64,000 nucleotides of DNA, taken from positions 62,001-126,000 of the forward strand of contig NZ_BQHJ01000006.1 in NCBI RefSeq assembly GCF_021603645.1. Direction: 5' to 3'. The position numbers were made by a program, and so were the translations under genes. The first letter of the stretch is position 1; each line of letters opens with the position of its first letter. This DNA comes from Pseudomonas pseudonitroreducens. Lineage in GTDB: Bacteria; Pseudomonadota; Gammaproteobacteria; Pseudomonadales; Pseudomonadaceae. Positions 26,986 through 36,249 of this stretch are shown here, one piece after another. Below the pieces are notes generated by a model. The model searched no databases, was not told where the DNA came from, and was given only the letters and a program-made list of their open reading frames with translations.

Positions 26986-27941
26986 ACGAACGACTCGTTG
27001 TCCTGCCGCAGCAGGCTCAGCAGCCAGGTGAAGTCGTCCGGCAGCGGTGATTCCCATTTCATGCGCACGTTGGTAGCCGGGTGGTCCAGCTCCAGGAAGC
27101 GCGCGTGCAGGGCCTGGCGGGGGAAGTCGCGCAGGGATTCGATGAGTGTCGGGCTGGCACCCGGCGGAATCCGGAAGCGCCCGCCGTAGGTGGGATCGCC
27201 CACCAGCGGGTGGCCGATGTGCGTCATATGGACGCGGATCTGATGGGTACGCCCAGTCTCCAGCTTTACCCGCGTGTGGGTGTGCGCGCGGAAGCGCTCC
27301 AGTACGCGGTAATGGCTGATGGCGACCTTGCCGGTCTCGATCACCGCCATTTTCTGCCGTTGCACGCCGTGGCGGCCGATGGGCGCATCGACGGTGCCGC
27401 CAGCGACGATCACGCCGGTGACGATGGCTTCATAGATGCGGCTGACGCTGCGCGCCTGCAACTGGGCGACCAGATTGGTGTGGGCTTCCAGAGTCTTGGC
27501 CACCACCATCAGGCCGGTGGTGTCCTTGTCCAGGCGATGCACGATGCCGGCGCGCGGCACGTTGGCCAGGTGCGGCACATGGTGCAGCAGCGCGTTGAGC
27601 AGGGTACCGTCCTGGTGGCCGGCGGCGGGGTGAACCACCAGGCCGGTCGGCTTGTCGATGACCAGGATGTGCTCGTCTTCGTAGACGATGTCCAGCTCGA
27701 TGTCCTGGGCGACCCATTCACCCTGGGCCTCCAGCTCGACATCCAGTTCCAGGCGCGAGCCGGCATGGACGATATCGCGCGGACGCAGCACGGCGCCGTC
27801 GACCTTGAGACGGCCGTCCTTGATCCAGCCAGCCAGGCGGGAACGGGAGTGGTCGGAGAAGAGCTGGGCGGCGACCTGGTCGAGACGCTGACCACCGAGG
27901 TCGAACGGCACTTCTGCCGCGAGTTGGATCATATTGGACAT
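26982..27941 (-). CDS. rluD: 23S rRNA pseudouridine synthase RluD
   Basis: Makes the pseudouridines at positions 1911, 1915 and 1917 of helix 69 in 23S rRNA. The 319-residue protein has an N-terminal S4 RNA-binding domain (about 16-80) and the RluA-type catalytic domain with HRLDKDTTGL near residues 136-145, containing the catalytic Asp. The ATG at 27941 (MSNMIQLAAEVPFD) fits the family. Divergent from bamD, an arrangement conserved in gammaproteobacteria. Confidence 0.96.
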   Translation of the reverse strand: MSNMIQLAAEVPFDLGGQRLDQVAAQLFSDHSRSRLAGWIKDGRLKVDGAVLRPRDIVHAGSRLELDVELEAQGEWVAQDIELDIVYEDEHILVIDKPTGLVVHPAAGHQDGTLLNALLHHVPHLANVPRAGIVHRLDKDTTGLMVVAKTLEAHTNLVAQLQARSVSRIYEAIVTGVIVAGGTVDAPIGRHGVQRQKMAVIETGKVAISHYRVLERFRAHTHTRVKLETGRTHQIRVHMTHIGHPLVGDPTYGGRFRIPPGASPTLIESLRDFPRQALHARFLELDHPATNVRMKWESPLPDDFTWLLSLLRQDNESFV

Positions 27942-28088
27942 GACGGGACACGAAGGGCGCGCGGCCTTTTGGTTCAGCGGCACGCTGTGGTTAAATACGG
28001 GGCCTTTGTCCCAGGGGTACCCCTGGGGCGCCAATCATAACAGACGGTTGCGGCCGCGACAGCCGACCGTCCAGGGACGCAAGCCGCC

Positions 28089-29114
28089 ATGCAAGTGAAA
28101 CACCTGCTGCTGATCGCCATCCTAGCCTTCGTCACCGCTTGCTCCTCCAAGGGTGAGAAGGTGGATGAGAACCTGAGCGAAAGCCAGCTGTACCAGCAGG
28201 CCCAGGACGACCTCAATAACAAGAGCTATACCAACGCCGTCGCCAAGCTGAAGGCGCTGGAGTCCCGCTATCCGTTCGGCCGCTACGCCGAGCAGGCCCA
28301 GTTGGAGCTGATCTACGCCAACTACAAGAACATGGAGCCCGAGGCCGCCCGTGCCGCTGCCGAGCGCTTCATCCGCCTGCACCCGCAGCATCCGAACGTC
28401 GACTACGCCTATTACCTCAAGGGCCTGGCGTCCTTCGATCAGGACCGCGGCCTGCTGGCGCGCTTCCTGCCGCTGGACATGACCAAGCGTGACCCGGGCG
28501 CCGCCCGCGACTCCTTCAACGAGTTCGCCCAACTGGTCAGCCGCTACCCGAACAGCCGCTACGCCCCGGACGCCAAGGCGCGCATGATCTACCTGCGCAA
28601 CCTGCTGGCCGCCTACGAAGTGCACGTCGGCCACTACTACCTCAAGCGCCAGGCCTACGTCGCCGCCGCCAACCGTGGTCGCTACGTGGTCGAGAACTTC
28701 CAGGAAACCCCGGCCGTCGGCGATGGCCTGGCGATCATGGTCGAGGCCTACCAGCGCCTGGGCCTGAACGACCTGGCCGACTCCAGCCTGGAGACCCTGA
28801 AAGCGAACTACCCGGACAACCCCAGCCTCAAGGATGGCCAGTTCGTTCCGCGTGAAGACGAAGCCGACAATCGTTCCTGGCTGGCCAAGGCCACTCTGGG
28901 CCTGATCGAGACCAACGATGCCCCGCCGCACATGGAAACCCAGGCATCCAAGGACGTGATCAAGCAGTACGAGGACGCCGAACAGCAGATCCCCGCCGAG
29001 CTCAAGCCCGAGAATCAGAGCGACGTGGAAGAGGAACAGCACGAGTCCGAAGGCAACGCCGGCGGCAGCGACCGTTCCTGGTTCAGCTACATGACCTTCG
29101 GTATCTTCGACTGA
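28089..29114 (+). CDS. bamD: Outer membrane assembly lipoprotein BamD
   Basis: Essential part of the BAM complex that inserts beta-barrel proteins in the outer membrane. The 341 residues begin with a lipoprotein signal ending VTAC (Cys at 18) followed by five TPR repeats (about 30-240) with [21 protein letters not shown] as the first. The C-terminal 90 residues are acidic and Gln/Glu-rich, a tail longer than in E. coli BamD (about 245 residues) but usual in Pseudomonas. Followed by a terminator. Confidence 0.96.
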   Translation: MQVKHLLLIAILAFVTACSSKGEKVDENLSESQLYQQAQDDLNNKSYTNAVAKLKALESRYPFGRYAEQAQLELIYANYKNMEPEAARAAAERFIRLHPQHPNVDYAYYLKGLASFDQDRGLLARFLPLDMTKRDPGAARDSFNEFAQLVSRYPNSRYAPDAKARMIYLRNLLAAYEVHVGHYYLKRQAYVAAANRGRYVVENFQETPAVGDGLAIMVEAYQRLGLNDLADSSLETLKANYPDNPSLKDGQFVPREDEADNRSWLAKATLGLIETNDAPPHMETQASKDVIKQYEDAEQQIPAELKPENQSDVEEEQHESEGNAGGSDRSWFSYMTFGIFD

Positions 29115-29131
29115 TACCGTCGGGCTCGACG

Positions 29132-29161
29132 AAAAAGGGAGGCTTCGGCCTCCCTTTTTTC
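29132..29161 (+). terminator. Rho-independent terminator after bamD
   Basis: GGGAGGC-TTCG-GCCTCCC stem with stable TTCG loop, A run before and T run after, 17 bases past the bamD stop. Confidence 0.93.
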
Positions 29162-29277
29162 ATCCCGGCTGGCCATGGCGGGTCTTTCACCCAGGATCGG
29201 AGGGTGCGCGCGCAAGCTCACTGTCCGGCATCGCGCGGCTTGGATAAACTGCCGGTCTTTATGTTCAAGGGATTGCC

Positions 29278-29514
29278 ATGACTCGTCTGCTGTTCTGGAT
29301 CGCCCTCTTCGCCCTGGGCTGGTGGTTGTGGCGCAAGGCCACCCGGCCGGCGCGCCCCGTGGAGAAACCCAAGGGTGACGACCAGGCTGCGCCGATGGTT
29401 CGCTGCGCACAGTGCGGCGTGCATGTGCCGCAGAGCCATGCCCTCAAGGATGAGAGCAAGTGGTACTGCAGCCGGGCGCACCTCGAACAGGACCACACCG
29501 ACCGTGGTCGCTGA
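29278..29514 (+). CDS. PP0621-family small membrane-anchored zinc-ribbon-like protein
   Basis: A 78-residue protein with an N-terminal transmembrane helix (about residues 4-18, rich in Trp) and a C-terminal module MVRCAQCGVHVPQSHAL ... WYCSRAH holding C-x2-C and a later Cys and His, likely a metal site. It matches the PP0621 family, of unknown function, found just before pilS in Pseudomonas. Its end overlaps the probable pilS start, so expression may be coupled to the pilus sensor. Confidence 0.82.
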   Translation: MTRLLFWIALFALGWWLWRKATRPARPVEKPKGDDQAAPMVRCAQCGVHVPQSHALKDESKWYCSRAHLEQDHTDRGR

Positions 29515-31093
29515 AGGCATCTCGCTCACGGGCCAGGGCCTGCGGGTCCTGCGCCTGTACCATCTGTACCGCCTGACCATCGGGCTGGTGCTGGTGCTGC
29601 TGATCTCCAGCAGCCTGGACGATGAACTCCTCAAGCTCGCCCACCCCGAACTCTTTCACATCGGCTGCTGGGTCTACCTGGTCCTCAACATCCTGATCGC
29701 GGTGCTGATGCCAACACCGCGCCAGCTGCTGCCCATCTTCCTCCTGGCGGCACTGGACATACTCCTGCTCAGTGCGCTGTTCTATACCGCCGGCGGCATT
29801 CCCAGCGGCATCGGCAACCTGATGGTGGTCGCCGTCGCCATTGCCAATATCCTCCTGCGCGGTCGCGTCGGCCTGCTCATCGCGGCCATCGCCGCCATCG
29901 GCCTGATCTACCTGACCTTCTATCTGAGCCTCAGCCAGCCCACGGCGATCAACCACTACGTGCAGGCCGGCGGCCTGGGGGCCCTGAGCTTTGCCTCGGC
30001 CCTGCTGATCCAGGCCCTGGCCCGGCGCCAGCAGATCGTCGAGAGCATTGCCGAACAGCGAGCGACCACGGTAGCCAACCTCGAAGAGCTCAATGCGCTG
30101 ATCCTCCAGCGCATGCGCACCGGCATCCTGGTACTGGGCGACCGTCACCGCGTGCTGCTGGCCAACCAGAGTGCGACGACCCTGCTGGGGGGCCACGACC
30201 TGCCCGGCCACTCGCTGGCCGAGTACAGTCCGCAACTGGTCTCCAGCCTCCAGCAATGGCAACAGAACCCCGCCCTGCGCCCGCCAAGCCTGCAACCGCT
30301 GGAATCCGGCCCTACCGTGCAGCCGAGCTTCATCCCGCTGCGCCGGGGCAATGAACAGCACATCCTGATGTTTCTCGAGGACATCTCGCAGATCGCCCAG
30401 CAGGCGCAACAGCTCAAGCTCGCCGCCCTCGGCCGGCTGACCGCCGGCATCGCCCACGAAATCCGCAACCCGCTGGGGGCGATCAGCCACGCAGCGCAAC
30501 TGCTGCTGGAATCGGAAGAACTGGACAAGCCCGACCGGCGCCTGACGCAGATCATCCAGGACCAGTCGCGGCGCATGAACCTGGTCATTGAGAACGTCCT
30601 CCAGCTGTCGCGCCGGCGCCAGGCCGAGCCGCAGTTGCTCGACCTGAAATACTGGCTTCACCGTTACGCCGGAGAACTGCGCGAGAGCCTGCGCGATGGC
30701 CAGCAGATCCATGTCGAAACTGGCTCAGGCACAGTGCAGACGCGCATGGACCCCCACCAGTTGACGCAGGTACTGACCAACCTCGTGCAGAATGGGTTAC
30801 GGTACAGCACTCAGAAAAACGGCACCGGACAGGTCTGGCTGCGTCTGTTCCGCGACAGCGAGACCGACCTGCCGGTACTCGAAGTGCTCGATGACGGCCC
30901 CGGCATTGCCGCCGAACAGCGGGGGAAGCTGTTCGAGCCGTTCTTCACCACCGAAAGCAAGGGCACGGGCCTTGGCCTGTACATCTCCCGCGAGCTGTGC
31001 GAAAGCAATCAGGCTCGACTGGACTACAAGACGCGTGACGAAGGCGGTAGTTGCTTCCGCATCACCTTCGCCCACCCGCGCAAACAAAGCTAA
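29504..31093 (+). CDS. pilS: Sensor histidine kinase PilS
   Basis: Membrane sensor kinase that controls pilin transcription through PilR and is inhibited by membrane PilA in P. aeruginosa. From the GTG at 29504 it has 529 residues: six transmembrane helices in the first 180 residues, a PAS-like region (about 200-310), the HisKA motif with phospho-accepting His in AGIAHEIRNPLGA near 325, and HATPase boxes (NLVQNGLRY, DDGPGI, GTGLGLY). The true start is uncertain: the frame is open further upstream, and the GTG, 11 bases inside the PP0621-type gene, best fits the usual length. pilR follows 15 bases later. Confidence 0.93.
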   Translation: MVAEGISLTGQGLRVLRLYHLYRLTIGLVLVLLISSSLDDELLKLAHPELFHIGCWVYLVLNILIAVLMPTPRQLLPIFLLAALDILLLSALFYTAGGIPSGIGNLMVVAVAIANILLRGRVGLLIAAIAAIGLIYLTFYLSLSQPTAINHYVQAGGLGALSFASALLIQALARRQQIVESIAEQRATTVANLEELNALILQRMRTGILVLGDRHRVLLANQSATTLLGGHDLPGHSLAEYSPQLVSSLQQWQQNPALRPPSLQPLESGPTVQPSFIPLRRGNEQHILMFLEDISQIAQQAQQLKLAALGRLTAGIAHEIRNPLGAISHAAQLLLESEELDKPDRRLTQIIQDQSRRMNLVIENVLQLSRRRQAEPQLLDLKYWLHRYAGELRESLRDGQQIHVETGSGTVQTRMDPHQLTQVLTNLVQNGLRYSTQKNGTGQVWLRLFRDSETDLPVLEVLDDGPGIAAEQRGKLFEPFFTTESKGTGLGLYISRELCESNQARLDYKTRDEGGSCFRITFAHPRKQS

Positions 31094-31108
31094 GAAGACG
31101 CAAAGAAC

Positions 31109-32446
31109 ATGAGCCGTCAAAAAGCCCTGATCGTCGACGACGAACCCGATATCCGCGAACTGCTGGAAATCACCCTCGGCCGCATGAAGCTGGATACCCG
31201 CAGCGCCCGCAACGTCAAGGAAGCCCGCGACTTCCTGGCCCGCGAGCCGTTCGACTTCTGCCTCACCGACATGCGCCTGCCCGATGGCACCGGCCTGGAC
31301 CTGGTGCAGTACATCCAGCAGCGCCATCCGCAGATGCCGGTGGCGATGATCACCGCGTTCGGCAGCCTGGACACCGCCGTACAGGCGCTCAAGGCTGGCG
31401 CCTTCGACTTCCTGACCAAGCCGGTGGACCTCGCCCGCCTGCGCGAGCTGGTGAACTCCGCCCTGCGCCTGCGCGCGCCGGAAGCCGAGGAAGCCCCGGT
31501 GGACAGCCGCCTGCTCGGCGACTCCCCGCCCATGCGCACACTGCGCAACCAGGTGGCCAAGCTGGCCCGTAGCCAGGCACCGGTGTACATCAGCGGCGAG
31601 TCCGGCAGCGGCAAGGAGTTGGTGGCGCGGCTGATCCACGAGCAGGGCCCACGGGAGGTGCAGACCTTCGTGCCGGTCAACTGCGGCGCCATTCCCTCCG
31701 AGCTGATGGAAAGCGAGTTCTTCGGCCACAAGAAAGGCAGCTTCACCGGTGCCGTGGAAGACAAGCTCGGCCTGTTCCAGGCGGCTAACGGCGGCACCCT
31801 GTTCCTCGACGAGGTTGCCGACCTGCCGCTGCCGATGCAGGTCAAGCTGCTGCGGGTCATCCAGGAAAAGGCCGTGCGCGCCGTGGGTGGCCAGCAGGAA
31901 GTCGCGGTGGACGTGCGCATCCTCTGCGCGACCCACAAGGACCTGGCCGCCGAAGTGGCCGCCGGGCGCTTCCGTCAGGACCTCTACTATCGCCTGAACG
32001 TCATCGAACTGCGGGTTCCGCCCCTGCGCGAGCGCCGGGAAGACATCCCGTTGCTGACCGATCGCGTACTCAAGCGCCTCGCCGGCGACAGCGGGCTGGC
32101 GGCGGCCTCGGTCAGCGCCGACGCGCTGGAGAAGCTCAAGAGCTATCGCTTCCCAGGCAACGTGCGGGAGCTGGAGAACATGCTGGAGCGCGCCTACACG
32201 CTCTGCGAGGACGACGTCATCCAGCCCCACGACCTGCGACTGGCCGAGACCAGCACTGCGGACAGCGGCGGCGAAGCGAGCCTCGCGCAGATCGACAACC
32301 TCGAGGACTACCTCGAGGACATCGAGCGCAAGCTGATCATGCAGGCTCTGGAAGAGACTCGCTGGAACCGCACCGCGGCGGCGCAGCGCCTGGGCCTGAC
32401 CTTCCGCTCCATGCGCTATCGCCTGAAGAAACTGGGGATCGACTGA
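31109..32446 (+). CDS. pilR: Sigma-54-dependent response regulator PilR
   Basis: NtrC-type activator of pilA. The 445 residues have a receiver domain with phospho-acceptor D54 in LTDMRLPDG, an AAA+ domain with GESGSGKE near 162-169 and the sigma-54 contact loop as GSFTGA (a Ser variant of GAFTGA), Walker B GGTLFLDEV, and a C-terminal Fis-type helix-turn-helix (about 395-440, WNRTAAAQRLGLTFRSMRYR). Partner of PilS immediately upstream. The sigma-54 promoter of pilA at 310-324 is its expected target. Confidence 0.97.
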   Translation: MSRQKALIVDDEPDIRELLEITLGRMKLDTRSARNVKEARDFLAREPFDFCLTDMRLPDGTGLDLVQYIQQRHPQMPVAMITAFGSLDTAVQALKAGAFDFLTKPVDLARLRELVNSALRLRAPEAEEAPVDSRLLGDSPPMRTLRNQVAKLARSQAPVYISGESGSGKELVARLIHEQGPREVQTFVPVNCGAIPSELMESEFFGHKKGSFTGAVEDKLGLFQAANGGTLFLDEVADLPLPMQVKLLRVIQEKAVRAVGGQQEVAVDVRILCATHKDLAAEVAAGRFRQDLYYRLNVIELRVPPLRERREDIPLLTDRVLKRLAGDSGLAAASVSADALEKLKSYRFPGNVRELENMLERAYTLCEDDVIQPHDLRLAETSTADSGGEASLAQIDNLEDYLEDIERKLIMQALEETRWNRTAAAQRLGLTFRSMRYRLKKLGID

Positions 32447-32459
32447 TCCCCAGCCGCCC

Positions 32460-33569
32460 CTAGACGATGGGCGTCGCCACCAGGCGCCCTTCGGGCGCGT
32501 ACGGCGCCGCCTCGATGATCGGCGAGCGCTTCTGCATCAGATCCGCCAGCAACTGGCAGGACGCCGGCGCCAGCACCAGGCCGTTACGGTAGTGGCCGGT
32601 GTTCAGCCACAGCCCCGAATGACCGGGCACCTCGCCAATGAACGGAATACCCTGCGGCGAGCCCGGGCGCAATCCGGCCCAGTGATTCACCGGCTCCCTG
32701 CCCGCCAGCGCGGGAATCAGTTCTTCCGCCGAGGAGCGCAAGCTGCTCAAGGCATCGCCCGTCGGAGTCTTGTCAAAACCGGCATGCTCCAGCGTGCTGC
32801 CCACCAGGATATGCCCGTCGCGGCGCGGAATCGCGTAGCGCCCCTTGGCCAGCACCATGCTGGAGAGGAAATCCGCGGCGCAGCGATAGAGGATCATCTG
32901 CCCCTTCACCGGCTCAACCGGCAGCACCAGGCCCAGTTTTGCCAGCAGCTCACCGCTCCAGGCGCCAGCAGCCAGCACCACCGCATCAGCAGCGAAATCG
33001 CCCTGCTCGGTGCGCACGCCTTTCACCTGTTCACCCTCGCGGAGGAAGCCGACCACCTCGACCTGCTCGCGTACGCTGACGTTCGGCAGTCGCAGCAGCG
33101 CCTCGCGCAGCGACTTGGCCAGGCGCGGGTTACGGACGTTGGCCACGCCCGACATGTACACGGCGCGCTCGAACCCCTGCCCCAGCACCGGGACGGCTTC
33201 CCGCACGGCGCCGATGTTCACTTCCGCAAGCGGGCGGCCATGGGCCTTGGCCCATGCCAGGGCTTCGGCCTGGTCATCGAGGTCCAGCCAGTAGAGGCCG
33301 GTGACATGCACTTCCGGATCAAGCCCGGTGTCGGCGAGCAGCCGTTCGCCCAGTCGCGGGTAGAAGTCCTGCGACCAGTGGGCCAGGTTGGCAACTGCCG
33401 CGCTGTAACGCCACGGATAGAGCGGCGAAACGATACCGCCGCCGGCCCAGGAGGCCTCGCGACCGGTCTCGCCTTTTTCCAGCAGTACCACTTCGGCGCC
33501 CGCCTGCCCCAGAGTCCAGGCAGTCAGCATCCCGACTACGCCACCGCCCACTACGATCATGTCCGGCAT
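32460..33569 (-). CDS. thiO: Glycine oxidase / D-amino acid oxidase family protein (ThiO-like)
   Basis: FAD-dependent amine oxidase of 369 residues. The N-terminal dinucleotide-binding motif VVGGGVVGMLTA (residues 5-16) and the C-terminal block NTGHYRNGLVLAPA are the hallmarks of ThiO, which oxidises glycine to iminoglyoxylate for the thiazole part of thiamine. No other thi gene is adjacent, so thiamine involvement is inferred from family. The start at MPDMIVVGG was chosen; an in-frame GTG lies four codons earlier. Convergent with pilR, 13 bases apart. Confidence 0.85.
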   Translation of the reverse strand: MPDMIVVGGGVVGMLTAWTLGQAGAEVVLLEKGETGREASWAGGGIVSPLYPWRYSAAVANLAHWSQDFYPRLGERLLADTGLDPEVHVTGLYWLDLDDQAEALAWAKAHGRPLAEVNIGAVREAVPVLGQGFERAVYMSGVANVRNPRLAKSLREALLRLPNVSVREQVEVVGFLREGEQVKGVRTEQGDFAADAVVLAAGAWSGELLAKLGLVLPVEPVKGQMILYRCAADFLSSMVLAKGRYAIPRRDGHILVGSTLEHAGFDKTPTGDALSSLRSSAEELIPALAGREPVNHWAGLRPGSPQGIPFIGEVPGHSGLWLNTGHYRNGLVLAPASCQLLADLMQKRSPIIEAAPYAPEGRLVATPIV

Positions 33570-33763
33570 ACCACGCCCCACATCACAGGAAATTCAACGG
33601 CCCATCGCCGGCCGCACACTATACCGGGCATGAGTCGCTGACGGAGCCAGACAGAAGTCGGTGCGGCATCGGACCACTCCTACACAGCGTGTCCAACTCG
33701 ACGACAAGCGCCAACCGGGTCGCCGCCAATACTTCCCCCATCTCGGTCGCCCGGAAATGAACC

Positions 33764-34276
33764 ATGCCCAGGGGAAAAGGCTTCACCCTCATCGAACTGC
33801 TTTTCACGCTCGCGATCCTTGCCATCGCCCTGTCCATCGCGGCACCGTCATTCAGCGAAATGCTGAAGAACCAGCGCGCCATTACTGCTGCCCAGGAGCT
33901 GCGCAACGCCCTGGACTACACCCGTGAGTCCGCCGCACACAGCGGGCAACCGACCAGCATCGCCGCAATCAGCGGCGACTGGGCCGCCGGCTGGGAGGTC
34001 TTCGCCGATTCCGGCAACCGCGGAACACGAGAGTCGTCGCTATCACCGCTCGCCGCCCACGGCCCACTGAACGGCATCAGCATCCGCACCGACAACACCT
34101 CGCGCCGCTACATTCACTTCACCCCACGCGGTAACGCGATCCAGCCCAATGGCGCGTTCCACTCGAGCACACTGACCATCTGCGGTGAGGGTCAGTCGAG
34201 CTTTCGCGTCGTGTTCAACAAGGTGGGGCGCATTCGCACGGAATCAGGAAGCACCGAGGAGTTCTGCTCCCGCTGA
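33764..34276 (+). CDS. fimT: Type IV pilin-like protein FimT
   Basis: A 170-residue pseudopilin: short leader MPRGKG, then FTLIELLFTLAILAIALSIA with Glu at +5, and a GspH-like C-terminal domain with a pair of late cysteines (LTICGE ... EEFCSR) that likely form a disulfide. FimT of some bacteria binds DNA during natural transformation; in P. aeruginosa its pilus role is minor. It lies alone before the minor pilin operon, 150 bases upstream of fimU, and has no strong ribosome site (CCGGAAATGAACC). Confidence 0.9.
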   Translation: MPRGKGFTLIELLFTLAILAIALSIAAPSFSEMLKNQRAITAAQELRNALDYTRESAAHSGQPTSIAAISGDWAAGWEVFADSGNRGTRESSLSPLAAHGPLNGISIRTDNTSRRYIHFTPRGNAIQPNGAFHSSTLTICGEGQSSFRVVFNKVGRIRTESGSTEEFCSR

Positions 34277-34344
34277 TCGACTTCGCAGTCCCCCAGCGAC
34301 ACAGTTCACACAACCCTGGCGCACATGACCGGATATCGCCCTAT

Positions 34345-34353
34345 CGCGAACGG
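34345..34353 (-). promoter_or_regulatory. Possible AlgR binding site upstream of fimU
   Basis: CCGTTCGCG on the minus strand agrees with the AlgR consensus CCGTTCGTC in the first seven of nine bases. AlgR binds upstream of fimU in P. aeruginosa to activate the minor pilin operon. A nine-base partial match is weak evidence by itself. Confidence 0.35.
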
Positions 34354-34426
34354 TCATCCATAGAAAAAGGACATTTCCCACAAGACAAGGCAGCATTGCC
34401 GCTATCTAAAAAGCGAGGAATGCGCC

Positions 34427-34918
34427 ATGTCGCGCCGTAAGGCATCGGCGGGGTTTACCGTTATCGAGCTGATGATGGTGGTGTTTGTCGCGGCGATCTT
34501 CGTCGCCGTTGCACTACCAAGCTTCAGCACCGCCATCACCAACTCCCGCCTTCAATCAGCCAGCAACGAACTGGCCAGTCTGATTCAGTACGCGCGAAGC
34601 GCCGCGGTACAGAACAATCAGAGCATGAACATCTGTGCCAGCAGCGGCGTATGGAGCGTTCGCAAGAGTTGCACCGACGCCAGTGCAACTGTCCTGCGTT
34701 CATTTACCCCACCCACCGGCGTCACGGTGTCGGCATCGGTAACCAGCCTGACTTTCCGCTCGAATGGTACCGCCAGCGGCTCCGCGGATCTCATCGCCTG
34801 CGCGAACAGCACGGCCTCGTCCGGCTACAAGCTGAGCATTCAGGCCAGCGGTTTCGTGAAACTCAACGCCCAGGGCAAGGACGGTAGCGCCGCCCTGAGC
34901 TCCTGCACCCCTTCGTGA
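34427..34918 (+). CDS. fimU: Minor type IV pilin FimU
   Basis: A 163-residue GspH/FimU-type minor pilin. Leader MSRRKASAG then FTVIELMMVVFVAAIFVAVA with Glu +5; the C-terminal beta domain has three or four cysteines including NICAS, RKSCT, LIACA and SSCTPS for two disulfides. FimU bridges the priming complex PilV-PilW-PilX-PilY1 to the major pilin. First gene of the operon fimU-pilV-pilW-pilX-pilY1-pilE; GAGGAA precedes the ATG. Confidence 0.95.
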   Translation: MSRRKASAGFTVIELMMVVFVAAIFVAVALPSFSTAITNSRLQSASNELASLIQYARSAAVQNNQSMNICASSGVWSVRKSCTDASATVLRSFTPPTGVTVSASVTSLTFRSNGTASGSADLIACANSTASSGYKLSIQASGFVKLNAQGKDGSAALSSCTPS

Positions 34919-34926
34919 GATCCACG

Positions 34927-35427
34927 ATGAAGAATATTCGCGGCTTCAGCATGATCGAAGTACTCATCACGTTGGTGCTGGTCTGCATCGGCGTGCTCGG
35001 CATGGTCGCCCTGCAGGGACGGACCGTGAGCTACACCCAGGACTCAGTGCAGCGCAATACTGCCGCCGCGCTGGCCAATGATCTGGTCGAAATGATTCGT
35101 GCCAACCCGACCGGCCTGCCAGCAAGCTCGGGGTTCTACAAGGCTGCCAACAGCGCCTTCCCCGACGCCCCTACCGCTGGTTGCAGCACCCCCACCAATG
35201 TTCCGTCAGAACAGTTGGCCTGCTGGGGACAGAAGGCCGGAAAGCTGCTGCCCGGTGCCAGCTCGCTGCTCACCAGCGACTTTTACGTGTGCCGATCGCT
35301 TAACGCCAACAGCTGTGGCGACGGCTCGGCCGTAGAGATCCAGCTGGCATGGACCGTCAAGCCCGGAGAGTGCATGGATAACAGTACGGCAACCACCTGT
35401 TATTACCGCCTGCGCACCGAAATCTAG
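34927..35427 (+). CDS. pilV: Minor type IV pilin PilV
   Basis: A 166-residue minor pilin with leader MKNIRG and FSMIEVLITLVLVCIGVLGM, Glu at +5. It belongs to the PilV family recognised by the VALQGRTVSYTQDSVQR stretch after the helix. Cysteines near residues 75, 90, 113, 120 and at the end (GECMD, TCYY) suggest disulfides. I chose the ATG at 34927 over a GTG at 34915 that overlaps fimU because it gives a normal leader. Part of the pilus-priming complex. Confidence 0.94.
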   Translation: MKNIRGFSMIEVLITLVLVCIGVLGMVALQGRTVSYTQDSVQRNTAAALANDLVEMIRANPTGLPASSGFYKAANSAFPDAPTAGCSTPTNVPSEQLACWGQKAGKLLPGASSLLTSDFYVCRSLNANSCGDGSAVEIQLAWTVKPGECMDNSTATTCYYRLRTEI

Positions 35428-35436
35428 GAATTCGAG

Positions 35437-36249
35437 ATGAACAACCGACACCTGCAGCGCGGCCTCTCGATGATCGAACTGATGGTCGCGCTGGCCATCA
35501 GCAGCTTTCTCATCGTAGGGGTTACTCAGATCTACATTGATAACAAGCGCAGCTATACCTTCCAGCAAAGCCAGTCGGAGAATCAGGAAGGGTCTCGCTA
35601 TTCCCTGATCTTCCTGCAGCAGGAGCTGGCGAAGGCAGGTTACCGCCGCCGCCCGGATGAGCCGATCGATTCGGCATTCAAGGCGGAAAACCTGTCAGGC
35701 TGCAACTTCGCCGCCGGCCAGACCGTGATGCGCATCAGCGCCAGTTCGGTCTGCATCCGCTACCAGCCGCGCGATAGCAATGATCGAGACTGCCAGGGCA
35801 ACGCAGTCGCAACCGCCGCCGACTTCACATCGCCCTACACCAAGTCGACCGAGAACTTCGTAGAGCGGATCTGGTTCGACAGTGCCAACAACAATCTGGT
35901 GTGCACACGCCAGGCCGGCACCACCACCAAGGACGCGATCATGATGAGCGGCCTGGCAGACCTTCGCTTCGTTTTCGGCGTCGGCAGCGCCGCCAGCCCG
36001 CGCAACATCACTCAATACACGGCGAGCCCCACTACGACCCAGCCGATTCTTGCTGTGCGATTCATCACGCTGACTCGCAGCAGCTCCAACTATGTGCGCG
36101 ATGCCAGCACTGCCGACAACGCCCTGCAGAACTGGAAGGATTACAGCGGCGCTACAGCCGCCGAAGTCACCGCGCTGAAAAACGCCGACAAGAGCCAGCT
36201 TTATCAATTCAGCCAGAACACCGTCACTCTCAGGAACCTGACGCCATGA
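35437..36249 (+). CDS. pilW: Minor type IV pilin PilW
   Basis: A 270-residue minor pilin, larger than the others as usual for PilW. Leader MNNRHLQRG, then LSMIELMVALAISSFLIVGV with Glu at +5 and a large beta-rich C-terminal domain, with cysteine pairs around residues 88-108 and 118-130. It forms a subcomplex with PilV and PilX that presents PilY1 at the pilus tip. Its stop overlaps the pilX start (ATGATGA region). Confidence 0.94.
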   Translation: MNNRHLQRGLSMIELMVALAISSFLIVGVTQIYIDNKRSYTFQQSQSENQEGSRYSLIFLQQELAKAGYRRRPDEPIDSAFKAENLSGCNFAAGQTVMRISASSVCIRYQPRDSNDRDCQGNAVATAADFTSPYTKSTENFVERIWFDSANNNLVCTRQAGTTTKDAIMMSGLADLRFVFGVGSAASPRNITQYTASPTTTQPILAVRFITLTRSSSNYVRDASTADNALQNWKDYSGATAAEVTALKNADKSQLYQFSQNTVTLRNLTP

